A DNA stretch of 64,000 nt from contig JASFAU010000004.1 in NCBI GenBank assembly GCA_039704465.1, forward strand, positions 682,001 through 746,000, in the 5' to 3' direction. The DNA is from Plasmodiophora brassicae. Its lineage: Eukaryota; Endomyxa; Phytomyxea; Plasmodiophorida; Plasmodiophoridae. This document shows, one piece after another, positions 10,712 to 21,291 of the stretch. Below the pieces are notes generated by a model that saw only the letters and a program-made list of their open reading frames with translations, was not told where the DNA came from and made no database searches. Each line of letters starts with the position of its first letter. The stretch's first letter is position 1. The position numbers and the translations under genes were made by a program.

Positions 10712-12260
10712 TCATCTAGGACGGAATGACACGAGCTTGGTGTCGATGTGGACGACGTTATGTCTGATGCTGGGCACGACGATTTGGGAGTCGTCGTCAA
10801 GGCCCGATATGAACGAGTTGTGGTACTGTGCCTGCAGTGTCCGCCACATGGTCCACAGGGATTCACGCGGGCGTAACGCCTGCAGGAACACGGTGCCCTG
10901 AATGGACAGCGACAGCGCCAGAGCTGCTTGGGCCAGGACATAGGTCGGTGCTGAATCGAGAGACGCCAGGAGCAGCGACGCGAACAGCATACTGCAATGG
11001 CTCAGTTCGCCGCATCTTCATCCAGCAGGCGATCGCATACCTGACGCAAGTCAGCAGACCGATGAGGACGATGCGAATAGAAAAGTTGCGGCGTTTACGA
11101 CGTTCCTCACTCGAATGCGGCACTGTCTTCATCAACTGTTTGACGATAACTGCGTTTCAGCGACCACACGTCAGCCATCGTTTTCCACTGAGGCCATCAC
11201 CTCCACCTGCCTCGCCCGTAAACTAGCACGACACAGACGGCGACGACTTGCCAGACGATACCGACGGACAGGGTAAACACGACCTGCACTTCTTCTGCAA
11301 TTGACGAACCACGTCGGATACGCTACAGCGCGAACGTTCGTTTGCGCGTACCTGGATAACGGATGGCCATGACGGTGCTAATCGCCACGTCGCCTAGCAG
11401 TGAGACGTTCACGACGATGAAGACGAGTCGGGCAATGCGTTGTCGTTTCGTGGAATCGTTCCCACTTTGGGCGTGGAACATGGCGTAACCGAGCGTAAAA
11501 TGCGATATGCCATGGAACTGTAGGTGGTAGGTTTGCATGGTGCGGAAGACGCTGTAAGGGAGCGCCTGCATGCGCAGAAAGGAGGCGTTCACAAAGTACA
11601 CCAGCTTGACGAGACACGACAGCGCCTGCGCCAGGAGAATGACGCCGGGCAGTGACGGTAGACGGTCCGCCAGGAACGTGACCAGCCTGTGACATACCAG
11701 CACTGCACCCCGGTTTCAGAACCCTTTAATGCAATGGTGTCACCCACGAGCATACCCAGGTCGATAACGGACAGGACGACGACGGTGAGCGTCAGGCACC
11801 TGTACCAGACAGAGTCTAGGAGGATCCTGACCTTGTTCACATGCGACGAATCGACCGTGGCTTTCGCGAAAGGCAATCGCAAGGCGCGCTCGGCGTCCAC
11901 GTCGTTAACGAGAAGGACAGGAAGGCCAGACGGAAGACCTCGAAACCTCCACGCCATGAGGTCGTTGAGGACGGGGCCGTTAACGAAAATCAGGGCCCTA
12001 CATCTAGCCAGCTGACATTGCCTGGCAATGTAGACGGCATCGCTTTCGGCACATGGCCACGTCATGACGGCGATGGCGTCAGTGGAATTGTCCGGATTAT
12101 CGGTCACAACGCGGCCGAAGACGTTGAACGATGGCGGTGACGACACAGCGAACGACGGGCTGGAAGCGTTGTAGATGACTCGACTGGTGTTATCCCGGAC
12201 GACGATGGCCAAAGTTCCAACCCATAACGTCAGCACCAGCAAAGCTGCCACCAGCGGCAT
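10712..12260 (-). CDS. PA-7TM receptor-like protein, copy A (divergent)
   Basis: Most divergent of the four array members. The start MPLVAALLVLTLWVGTLAIV is a signal peptide. A luminal/extracellular domain with PA-like features follows, including a predicted GLPVLLVNDVDAERAL strand-turn. Membrane spans lie near LTLTVVVLSVIDLGMLV, LPSLPGVILLAQALSCLVKL, HGISHFTLGYAMF, LVFIVVNVSLLGDVAISTV, LSVGIVWQVVAVCVVLV, IRIVLIGLLTCV joined to SMLFASLLLAS, and the last around VLAQAALALSLSIQGTVFL. At least four short introns are needed. The one near 11700-11745 and the one between spans 5 and 6 are not settled. The last two spans align with those of copies B-D (compare VFLQALRPRES with VAMFRPIRR), which ties it to the family. 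Function unknown. Confidence 0.65.
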
Positions 12261-12645
12261 CCCTCGTCAAACCGGGCACGTCCCCGCCCTGACAGCGGAT
12301 GATTCCGAGACGAGGGCCACGACCACGCGTTAACGACTCTCACATCTGTGACTGCTGACATTCCGTTCCACGTCATCAACCAGTCGCTCGGCTCTAGGCT
12401 CGGTAAACGATCTACGCGCCATGGGGTCGACCCGGTACGCTAACCAGACAGCCGTACAGTTGGGCAATCCAGCAGCGCTCTGGATTGCGTTTCTACGGCT
12501 GCTGTGTGATCGAGCGTGATCGCAAACCGAGGGACGAACCTCTACCGCTCCGCCGAGGATTTTCGAACGCGTCTATCATCGAGGAAAGTTTCTCATGGTA
12601 CGTAAAGCACCTAAACGTTCAGTAATGGTGTAGTCAGACAGGAGC
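12261..12645. other. Spacer upstream of copy A
   Basis: No gene seen. Bases from about 12520 belong to the duplicated block that also flanks the 3' end of copy C. Confidence 0.5.
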
Positions 12646-14400
12646 TCACATCGTACCCGCGGTTCGTTTCGATCGCATTATGCTCGACGTCGCTGATGAT
12701 TTCGCCGGAGACGTGAACCGAGAACCGTCGGCCGGCGCATTGTTTCGGCGTATAGGCCGAAACATGGCAACTCGCGAGGCGCTGTCAACAGCGCGACCGT
12801 TCAGAAACAGCCCGTAGGCTATGGTCCAACCGGGAGGTGAGAAGAAGAACTGGAGGAAGCAGATGATGATCAACGACGCGACGACCTGCATCGCCATCGA
12901 CATGGACAGCATCAGAACGCAGCGACTGATGCGACGCAGGAACGTGTTCACTGCGGTGGTGTTAACGGTCCCTTGCACTGACTTAGCGACCCGGCTCACC
13001 TCGCGGTGATACCTGCACACCTCTACAGGCAATCAGTGCCAACGAGGATGACGCAACGTCCGACACCGACCGTAGATGATGTGTGAGCCGACCAGGATTT
13101 GAAGAGCGAGGAAGGTGGCGGTTACCAGGGCCTGGAACGCGGTCGTCCTGTGGTATTGTGACATTAAGATCGAGAGTGCCGTGCTGATCGACAACGGGAC
13201 AAGGCAAAGGGCAGCTGACCCCCACCACCAATCGCCACGAAACAGGCGAGTCATGACCGATGGTTTTTCGACTGGAAACGTCTCATGCAGCTTCCGGTTC
13301 CAGACGATGGCAGCCATCTTGCTGCAGGCGAATCCCTCCCCGGACATAGCGGTCATGAAGTAAAGAACGACGGGCGCCGGCAGATTGCTCGTCGAACACC
13401 ACCCTCCTATGACGAGAGCGAGTCCAAGAATCGTCGCCGAGACCGCCTCGGTCAACAGGATCATTAGTTGCAGGCCGCTGATGCGTTCCCAGATATATGT
13501 CACTCGTCGTCGCATAGTGCGGCGTTCCACAGAGTATTGCGCCAAGAAGCTGTCGCTTATGAGACGAATGTGCATTGTCAGGAAGGTCGCCGCGGCCAGA
13601 CCGGCTGCGATGAGAACGCAGCCAGGGAGGAATCGCAGAAACGTCTGGTAGTACCAGGAACCGAAAACAGGCTTCCAGACATTAGGATCAGGGGACACCC
13701 TGGCTCTCATACCGGTTTTGAGGGCCGCGTGCAATTTCCTGGATGGGCTGATCTGAAGGAACATCATATCCATGCGACTCGTGACAGCGGCCAACTGAGC
13801 ATCACGTCGGTATAGGTTATACCCTGGCGTCACACGTGACTTGGAAACTGTGCAAAAGTCAGTAGGGTGGTCTTGAAGTGGTTGATGGTACACAGACTGA
13901 CATAACACAGCTTTGGCGCCGGCCGCCTGGAAATGAAGGTACATCTTCTCGTAGGAGCACGTCGACGGTGGGTCTAAACCGAGGACGACGATTTTATCCT
14001 TGAGGTCGCCCCTGTCGGACGGGTCACACGGATCTGTTACCACGACACGTATGACGCCTTCGAATGGGTTCGTCAGGGGCTTCTGTGGTCCAACAGTGGC
14101 CGATATGGCCGGGCTGTACAGAGACACGCTCCCGAACCCTTCGACGCTGTCGATAACGTCGAAAGTGGCGCATGCCGCCGCCGCCAGACAGACGCCGGCC
14201 AGGAGAGCTCGCATGGTCAATCGGCAATCGGCGCGCAAAGCTTGTCGATAGACGGTTTGCTCGAATGCGGAAGGCCTGTCTAGAATTGGGGTCCAGGCCA
14301 CGGAACTGAGGTCCGCGTCTGCCCAATGCCACGGGGTTGTGTCCTCAGTCAGAGCCCAGTCAGGCACAGTCCGACGCAACTGACGCAGTTCCGGCCGCCA
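12520..14400. repeat. Segmental duplication, unit 1 (copy B and near flanks)
   Basis: Matches 15290-17175 at a constant offset of 2774 bp through the main exon, with no length change. Similarity is very high from about 12740 to about 14400. It falls sharply upstream of that and in the last part of the coding tail. Confidence 0.85.
12646..14214 (-). CDS. PA-7TM receptor-like protein, copy B
   Basis: Two exons, 13071-14214 and 12646-13022, joined across a 48-nt intron in phase, give 506 residues. The start MRALLAGVCLAAAACA is a signal peptide. An in-frame open stretch continues upstream to 14823 but would bury that signal. Residues about 50-140 resemble a protease-associated (PA) domain (DKIVVLGLDPPSTC, HFQAAGAKAVLCQS). 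Seven hydrophobic spans follow at about 193-215, 248-272, 279-303, 329-351, 359-382 and two in exon 2 (LMLSMSMAMQVVASLIII; GWTIAYGLFLNGRAV), then a Ser/Thr/Lys-rich tail. Topology would put the PA domain outside and the tail in the cytosol. I see no SPPL-type YD or GxGD protease motifs. Receptor function is inference from architecture only. Confidence 0.8.
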
Positions 14401-15289
14401 CGTGCAGGGGACAGAGGTCTGACTGGCCATCACGAATTCGGGCCCTGTGTCCAAGTCGGGAACAGGCGCCCGCGGGCTGGGGACCGGCCGCGCTATGACG
14501 TAGTGCGTGGCGTGGATCGCGCTCGTTTTCCGGCTAGATGACGCGGCACCGACGAAGAGGAAGGCCGGGGGCGGCAGCAAGGTACCCGTGCTCCGACTAA
14601 GGCAGCTCGTGTTGCCGAGAACCCGCGCAACGGGCTCAACGACCTTAAAGCATGAGGTATTTCCAGCCACAGTACTAGTATCAGCGAAGTTACGGACACA
14701 CTGCCCCTGACCCGCTGCAGAGTTCTGATTTGACTCCGCGAGGCCCTTTACCTGCAGGCACAGCGACGAAGAGTCGGACGACGGTGACAACGGTGGTTCG
14801 TCCCGACGTGCCCATTCTGTCATCAGAACGGAGCCGATACGCTGACCGGGTTGAATTCAAACCGGAGGTCGAAGGGGTTCACGTCTTCGTAAAGATTCCA
14901 GAAGCGCTGCTGTTACTCGAAGTTCGCGAAGGCGCGCAACCACGAAAGGTCAGAGTTGGTTAACATCTCTGGGCGTCAGGGACCTCGATTTTGTCTGGGT
15001 ATATTAAGGATTACTTTTAGCTGGCTCTAATTCCTCTCCTATACAAGCCTATTAACGCATTGGTCAGTGCGCCCGCGCTGAACACGGCCTAGCGCAGGTG
15101 AGAAACTCGCTGCTGGGAAACGACTAATTCATTCCTGCATGCCACCCAATCTGCCCGATGTCCCCGTACGCTTATACTTCGGTTTGTCGCGGGCGCACGG
15201 TCCCCGTCTGAGCTGTTGTCGACGTCCGAGAGCGTCGGGCTCGTGGCGATACGCCGGAAGCACAACGTGTCCCATTTACTGGTGCGCAT
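14401..15289. other. Interval between copies B and C
   Basis: No intact gene seen. Around 14570-14750 (minus) a 70-codon open stretch aligns without gaps to one at about 17315-17520 but at much lower similarity than the receptor exons. Around 14835-14960 (minus) a frame reads FWNLYEDVNPFDLRFEFNP between stops, perhaps an old gene relic. Confidence 0.4.
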
Positions 15290-17175
15290 ATGACGTCGAA
15301 CCGAGGGACGAACCTCTACCGATCAACCGAGACGCGTCTATCATCGAGGCCAGCCAGTGATGGTACGTAAAACATCTCAAAATTCAGTAATGGTATAGAC
15401 CAACGGGAGCCTAAACTCGTAACCGCGGTACCTTTCACGGCACCATGGTCAACGCCGATGTTGAAGTCGGCGGGGACGTTGTCGTTGTGAACCGAGAACC
15501 GTCGGCCGGCGCATCCTTTCGGCGTATGGGCCGAAACATGGCAACTCGCGAGGCGCTCTCAACGGCGCGACCGTTCAGAAACAGCCCGTAGGCTATGGTC
15601 CAACCGGGAGGCGAAAAGAAGAACTCCAGGGAGCAGAGGATGACCAACGACGCGATGACCTGCATCGCCATCGACATGGACAGCATCAGAACGCAGCGAC
15701 TGATGCGACGCAGGAACGTGTTCACTGCGGTGGTGTTAACGGTCCCTTGCACTGAACTAGCGATCCGGCTCACTTCGCTGTGATACCTGCACACCTCTAT
15801 AGACAATCAGTGCCAACGTGGATGACGCAACGTCCGACCCCGACCGTAGATAATGTGTGAGCCGACCAGAATTTGAAGAGCGAGGAAGGTGACGGTTACC
15901 AGGGCCTGGAGCGCGGTCGTCTTGAGGTATTGTGACATTAAGATCGAGAGTGCCGTGCTGATCGACAACGGGACAAGGCAAAGGGCAGCTGACCCCCACC
16001 ACCAATCGCCACGAAACAGGCGAGTCATGACCGATGGTTTCTCGACTGGGAACATCTCGTGCAGCTTCCGGTTCCAGACGATGGCAGCCATCTTGCTGCA
16101 GGCGAATCCCTCCCCGGACATAGCGGACATGAAGTAAAGAACGACGGGCGCCGGCAGATTGCTCGTCGAACACCACCCTCCTATGACGAGAGCGAGTCCA
16201 AGAATGGTCGCCGAGACCGCTTCGGTCAACAGGACCATTAGTTGCAGGCCGCTGATGCGGTCCCAGTTATACGTCAGGCATTGTCGCGAAGTGTGGCGCT
16301 CCACAGGGTACTGCGCCAAGAAGCTGTCATTCATCAGACAAATTTGCATTGTCAGAAAGGTCGCGGCGGCCAGACCGGCTGCGATGAGGACGCAGCCAGG
16401 GAGGAACCGCAGAAACGTCTGATAGTACCAGGAACCGAAAACAGGCTCCCAGACATTAGGATCAGGGGACACCCTGGCTCTCATACCGGTTTTGAGGGCC
16501 GCGTGCAAGCTCGCGGATGGGCTGATCTGGAGGAGCATCATATCCATGCGACTCGTGACAGCGGCCAACTGAACATCACGTCGGTATAGGTTGTACCCTG
16601 GCGTCACACGTGCCTTGGAAACTGTGCAAAAGTCAGTAAGGTGGTCTTGAAGTGGTTGATGGTACACAGACTGACATATCACAGCTTTAGCGCCGGCCGC
16701 CTGGAAATGAAGGTACATTTCCTCGTAGGAGCATGTCGATGGTGAGTTTAAACCGAGGACGACGATTGTATCCTTGAGGTCGCCCTTGTCGGACGGGTCA
16801 CACGGATCTGAAACCACGACGCGTATGACGCCTTCGATTGGGTCCTTCAGGGGCTTCTGTGGTCCAACAGTCGCCGACATTGGCGGGCTGTATAGAGACA
16901 CGTTCCCGAACCCTTCGACGCTGTCGATAACGTCGAAAGTGGCGCATGCCGCCGCCGCCAGACAGACGCCGGCCAGGAGAGCTCGCATGGTCAATCGGCA
17001 ATCGGCGCGCAAAGCTTGTCGGTAGACGGTTTGGTCGAATGCGGAAGGCCTGTCTCGAATTGGAGTCCAGGCCACGGAGCTGAGGTCCGCGTCTGCCCAA
17101 TGCCACGGGGTTGTGTCCTCAGTCAGAGCCCAGTCAGACACAATCCGACACAACTGACGCAGTTCCGTCCGCCAC
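15290..17175. repeat. Segmental duplication, unit 2 (copy C and near flanks)
   Basis: Partner of 12520-14400. The exact offset of 2774 bp is kept at the ATG, at the exon-1 end and at the intron. Confidence 0.85.
15435..16988 (-). CDS. PA-7TM receptor-like protein, copy C
   Basis: Same two-exon structure as copy B (15845-16988 and 15435-15796), about 501 residues. Protein identity to B is about 90% by eye, with no gaps in exon 1. Changes concentrate in the PA-like ectodomain (19 in the first 166 residues) and in the first loop after span 1. The C-terminal tails diverge (B ends KRTAGTM, C ends SALTMVP). Signal peptide, PA-like domain and seven spans are as in B. Transcription runs the same way as the other copies, with about 1.2 kb between genes. 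Confidence 0.8.
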
Positions 17176-18263
17176 ACCGAGGTCTGACTGGCGTTACAGT
17201 TTCAGGCCCTGATTAGTGGCCGTGTCGTGAGCGGTCGTCAGCGGTGCCGTGCTATTCTTGGCGTAGTGCGTGGCGTGGATTGGGCTCGTTGTAAACCTGC
17301 CAGGCACCGGCGAGGAGGAAGGCAGGTGACGGCCGCAAGGCAGCCGTGCTCCGACAAAGGCAGCTTGTGTTGCCGAGGACGCTGCTTGAATTGCTCACTG
17401 TAAAGTACGAGATTGTTCCAGCTGCAGCAGGTAGACTAGCGAATTTCCCGACGCTCTGCCCCTGACCCGCCGCACAGTTCCGATTTGACCCCGGCGACTC
17501 CTGTACCTGCAGGTATCGACGACACGTGGACGTGCTCATTTACGCTGCCTGACTTGCCTGCGTTCAGAGTTTATTCGCTGTGGCTCCATTTGTCTGCTGA
17601 ATAGGACTGACGACGCTGGTATGTACCCATGTTTACACATGGCCACGTGCAGCATGCCAGTGTACAGCTGGGGCAGGGTATCGATGGTGCTGTGGATATG
17701 GCGAATGCGGCCGGTGTTTGGATATCGACAGCGATGTTGACGCTGCTTCTGATGGCTCGACCGACCTGGGCGGAGAGCGTCTGTATGAAATGGTTAGTAC
17801 TGGAGTTGCTCATCGACATGTTCTGGTACGATGCTGTCCAAATGTGAACCGTCGTTCGCGTGTGGCGAATAGGTAGAAGGCGTCTACTACGGAAGGGGAC
17901 CGCTTGCGCTTCGCGCGGCCGTGTCGTAAACCGGAAGATCGGGGAAGTCAGACTGAACGTTTCGGATTCTACTACGCAACCACGTCGTTGCTCTGGATGG
18001 GGTCATAACATGTCAGAATAACGCCAGCGACATTGGCGATCGTTGATAGCTATTGCGAAAGGACGAAGAACGAAAGCACAGGCGTGGACTGCGCTTTGGT
18101 AGCAAACAGGGTGGCTGAACTCGTGCTGTTCACGGTGGTGGTACGGTCTCCCAATGAATGCCTACCCGTCTCGGCTATCAGAACGTCGACAACGTACAAC
18201 CGGAACAAGTCAACGAAATACATAAAACCTCAATGTTCAATAACAGTATAGCAGTCAACGGGC
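17176..18263. other. Interval between copies C and D
   Basis: No supported gene. 17315-17520 holds the weakly conserved 70-codon stretch shared with 14570-14750. In C its frame is cut off from the receptor ATG by indels. The rest shows only short overlapping frames on both strands. Confidence 0.4.
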
Positions 18264-19861
18264 CTACTGCGTAATCGAGGCTCGATTCGACGACGTCATG
18301 GCCGATATCCCTGATGTTGTCGTCGTCGGGCACGTTGCTGTTGTGATCGTCAGTGGGGCACCGTCAGACGCCCGTGTCTTTCGCCGTATGGGTCGGAACA
18401 TGGCAACTCGCGAGGCGCTGTCAAAAGCGCGTCCGTTCAGCAGCAGCCCGAACGCTATGGTCCACCCGGTAGGCGAATAGAAAAACTCGTAGGAGGAGAC
18501 GATGATCAACGACCCGCCAACCTGCATCAGCATCGACATGGACAGCGCCAAAATGCAGCGGCTGATGCGACGTAAGAACGCGTTCAGTGAGCTGGTCTTA
18601 ACAGTGTCCTGCACTGACGTGGCGACCCGGCTCACCTCCCAGTGATACCTGCACACCTCTACAGACAGTCTGTTTGCTCAGCACCGAGAAGGATTAGACA
18701 ATATCGGATGACGGACCATAGATGCTGTGGAAGCCAACGAGGATTTGTAGAACGAGGAATGTGACAGTTACGGTGCCCTGAAAAGCAATTGTCGTGTGGT
18801 ACTGCGAGAATAAGGTCGACATTGCCGTATTGAGCGACAAAGGAGCAATCGCCAGGGCTGCAGAACCCCACCACCAGTCGCCACGAAACAGCCTCGTCAG
18901 AACCGACGGTTTGTCGACAGGAAACAGCTCATGAAGTTTCCGGTTCCAAACGATAGTCGCCATGATGCTACAGGCGAACCCCCATCCGCATAGGCCGCAC
19001 ATGAAGAATAGGACGACCGGCGCGGGAAGGTTGCTCGTCGAGCACCACCCTCCAATGACAACCACGAGACCAAGAATCGTCGCCGTGATCGCCTCGATGA
19101 AAAGCATTGTAAGTTGCAAGCCGCTGATACGATCCCAGATATACGCCAGGCGTCGTTGTGTGGTGCGACGCTCGACAGGGAAACGCGCTAGAAACCTGTC
19201 ATTAACGAGAGAAACATGTGTGACCAGGAATGTCGCGGCAGCCAGACCGGCTGCGATCAGCACAGTGCCAGGCAGATAACGCAGGAACGTCTGGTAATAC
19301 CATGAACTGAAAACCGGCTCCCAGACGTTCGGGTCAGGGGACACACGGGCCTTCATGCCGGGCTTAAGGGCCGCATGCAACTCTGGCGATGGACTGATCT
19401 GAAGGAACAGCATGTCCAGGCGACGTGTGATGGGAGCCAACTGCGCATCTCTTCGGTACAGGTTGTATCCAGGCGTTAGGTGCGGCTTAGGGACTATGCT
19501 CCAAAGTCAGTAGGGTGCCTAACAATCGGTGGCGGTACAAGGACTGACATAATACAGCCTTAGCGCCGCCCGTCTGGAAGTCAATATACATCTTCTCGTA
19601 GGAGCATGGCGACGGTGGGTTTAAACCGAGGACGACGATCTTGTCCTTGACGTCGCCGATGTCAGCTGGGTTACACGGGTCTGCAATCACGACGCGGATA
19701 ATGCCTTCGATGCCCGGTTGCTTTGGATCTTGGGGCCCAACCGTGGCCGACATGGGCGGGCTGTATAGAGACACGCGCCCGAACCCTTCGACATCATCGA
19801 TAACATCGAAAGATGCACGCACGACGACTGCCAGGCAAACCAATAGTCGTAGATCCCTCAT
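18264..19861 (-). CDS. PA-7TM receptor-like protein, copy D (frame disrupted or re-spliced)
   Basis: Signal peptide MRDLRLLVCLAVVVRA, a PA-like domain (DKIVVLGLNPPSPC, GAKAVLCQS), seven spans and a Ser/Thr-rich tail, as in B and C but more diverged. Read straight through, the frame hits a stop shortly after LCQSLYRHRLL. Compared with B there is a one-base loss and a two-base gain here. Removing 19499-19538 as a 40-nt GT-AG intron with an internal CTGAC restores frame exactly and joins to IVPKPHLTPGYNLYRRD, at the cost of about 13 residues. Exons would then be 19539-19861, 18717-19498 and 18264-18658. Either a young intron or an early pseudogene. Confidence 0.65.
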
Positions 19862-20399
19862 GACAAGATTTCGACAGGCGGTCAGGTCGCGCAGGAATGC
19901 CCGCTTCGTGACTCGGAGAATTCAAATCGAGTCACTGCGCAACGACTAATCCTGTAATCAATCCAGGTTTATGGTGGGCATATGTAATCGGTGAGTGATT
20001 CGCGTACGTGCTAGCGGCATGGCGTCTGGCCTCATTGCGGACACTGACCGCTGATAATAGTTCCAAATCGTCGAGATCCAGAACGTGTTCGACCGGAACA
20101 AACGCTGCAAAGAACAGGATGCGAGCAGAGTAGATACTCGACTGTGGTTGACGACAGCAGGCGTCTGATGGTGGCACATCTGTGCCATCGGGCCACAGAT
20201 GACCACCCCGGCAGACCTTGTATGTGACAGATGGCGACGTCAGATCACCCGCATATCGAGAAGGCGTCTGCGCAACACATTGATAGATTCGATTGTCGCA
20301 TTCAGGTCGTCATCAGGAGCATCAGTAATTTCGTCACTTGGTGTCTACGAAATGACCATGAGCACTTACTTTAGTTAACAAACCGATGTGTTATTACCA
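19862..20399. other. Gene-poor spacer
   Basis: I see nothing I can support here. Short frames on the minus strand lack ATG starts or known motifs. Confidence 0.4.
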
Positions 20400-20729
20400 A
20401 TGAGTTTCGACGAAAACGTGGCTAGCGCGGTTCGAAGCAAGCTTCAGCATATTATTTTCCAGAGAGTTGTATCCCTTTGACCAAATCATGTTCGGTACCT
20501 GACGTTTCTGCAGCTTGTTGCTGATCTCGCCGACCAGGAGATCAGAAAGCCTGAGCCCATTCTGGTACGTTGTGAAATTCGTTTCGCGTCACTCATTGAA
20601 CTGATGCTTATTGGAATGCGCATCGCTCTCCAACAGCGCTGGGCGGAGCTCAACAGAGAAAGTGTCTCCAAGCCTCATGACAGTCATCGTTGGTCGATGT
20701 TGACGCCGCCGACGGTCCTCATCAACTGA
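20400..20729 (+). CDS. Small hypothetical protein
   Basis: ATG at 20400 (MSFDENVASAVRSKLQHIIF), a 48-nt GT-AG intron at 20466-20513 with a CTGAC branch site, then LVADLADQEIRKPEPIL. A further 72-nt stretch could be exon or intron, since it is GT...AG and divisible by three. The end is RWAELNRESVSKPH...TVLIN with TGA at 20727. Predicted 69 or 93 residues, helical and charged. I do not recognise the family. The clean splice signals support it being real. Confidence 0.4.
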
Positions 20730-20852
20730 GCCGCAGAAGCGGGTTGCCGTTCGCTCTGAGCTTGACGAGCAATCTCAAAGAAACGTTTGCCGGCGGCGAT
20801 CCCGTTTCTGTTCTGTTGGAGCTGGGAATCGGCCGCTGCGCGACAGAGCCTA

Positions 20853-21031
20853 TTATTCTCGCATGTGCTCAAGGAAGAAGTCCCGAGAAGCGTCACCGGC
20901 AGTATTGTCTGGTGGGTCAATGCATGGTCCCAGACTGCGCGCGCGGTCGACTCATTCAGCTGAGGACGGCTTGGACGACACACGATGACGACGACGCTGG
21001 TGGCACTTCCAAAAACGACTGTCTTCGCCAT
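20853..21031 (-). CDS. Possible small membrane protein
   Basis: ATG at 21031 gives MAKTVVFGSATSVVVIV, a short hydrophobic start. Removing a GT-AG intron of about 47 nt continues as LGPCIDPPDNTAGDASRDFF and ends at tandem TAA TAG. Without splicing the frame runs on to 20684 (115 residues) and would overlap the end of the plus-strand small gene. No family recognised. The rest of 20730-21291 shows nothing else. Confidence 0.28.
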
Positions 21032-21291
21032 GACAATCGCAACGTGCCCGGTCTGGAGCAGAATTTGGCCCCCAATGCAGCCGTCTCTAAAACATTACGC
21101 CACTCCGACCGAAATGGCATTCTCCGCCGAAAATTCTCGATCTTTGATGGCAGCCAGACGCGCCCTGAGTATATCGCAAGCCAAGCCGCCAACTTTCCGA
21201 ACAACCATCGAGACGCGGTCGCCACCAGAGAACGCCGATCGGCCTGCTCTACGTCGATATTCTTTTGCGTCCGGGAGACAGATCCGGCCAA

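Noticed and set aside
14215..14823. Upstream in-frame extension of receptor copy B by about 200 codons
   Set aside because: The signal peptide at 14214 would become internal, and in copy C the matching sequence is out of frame with the receptor ATG.
17629..17847. 72-codon plus-strand frame between receptor copies C and D
   Set aside because: ATG start but no signal peptide, no domain and no counterpart in the B-C interval.
10712..19861. PA-7TM genes as signal-peptide-peptidase-like (SPPL) aspartyl proteases
   Set aside because: PA domain plus many spans fits at first glance, but I find neither the YD nor the GxGD motif and count seven, not nine, spans.
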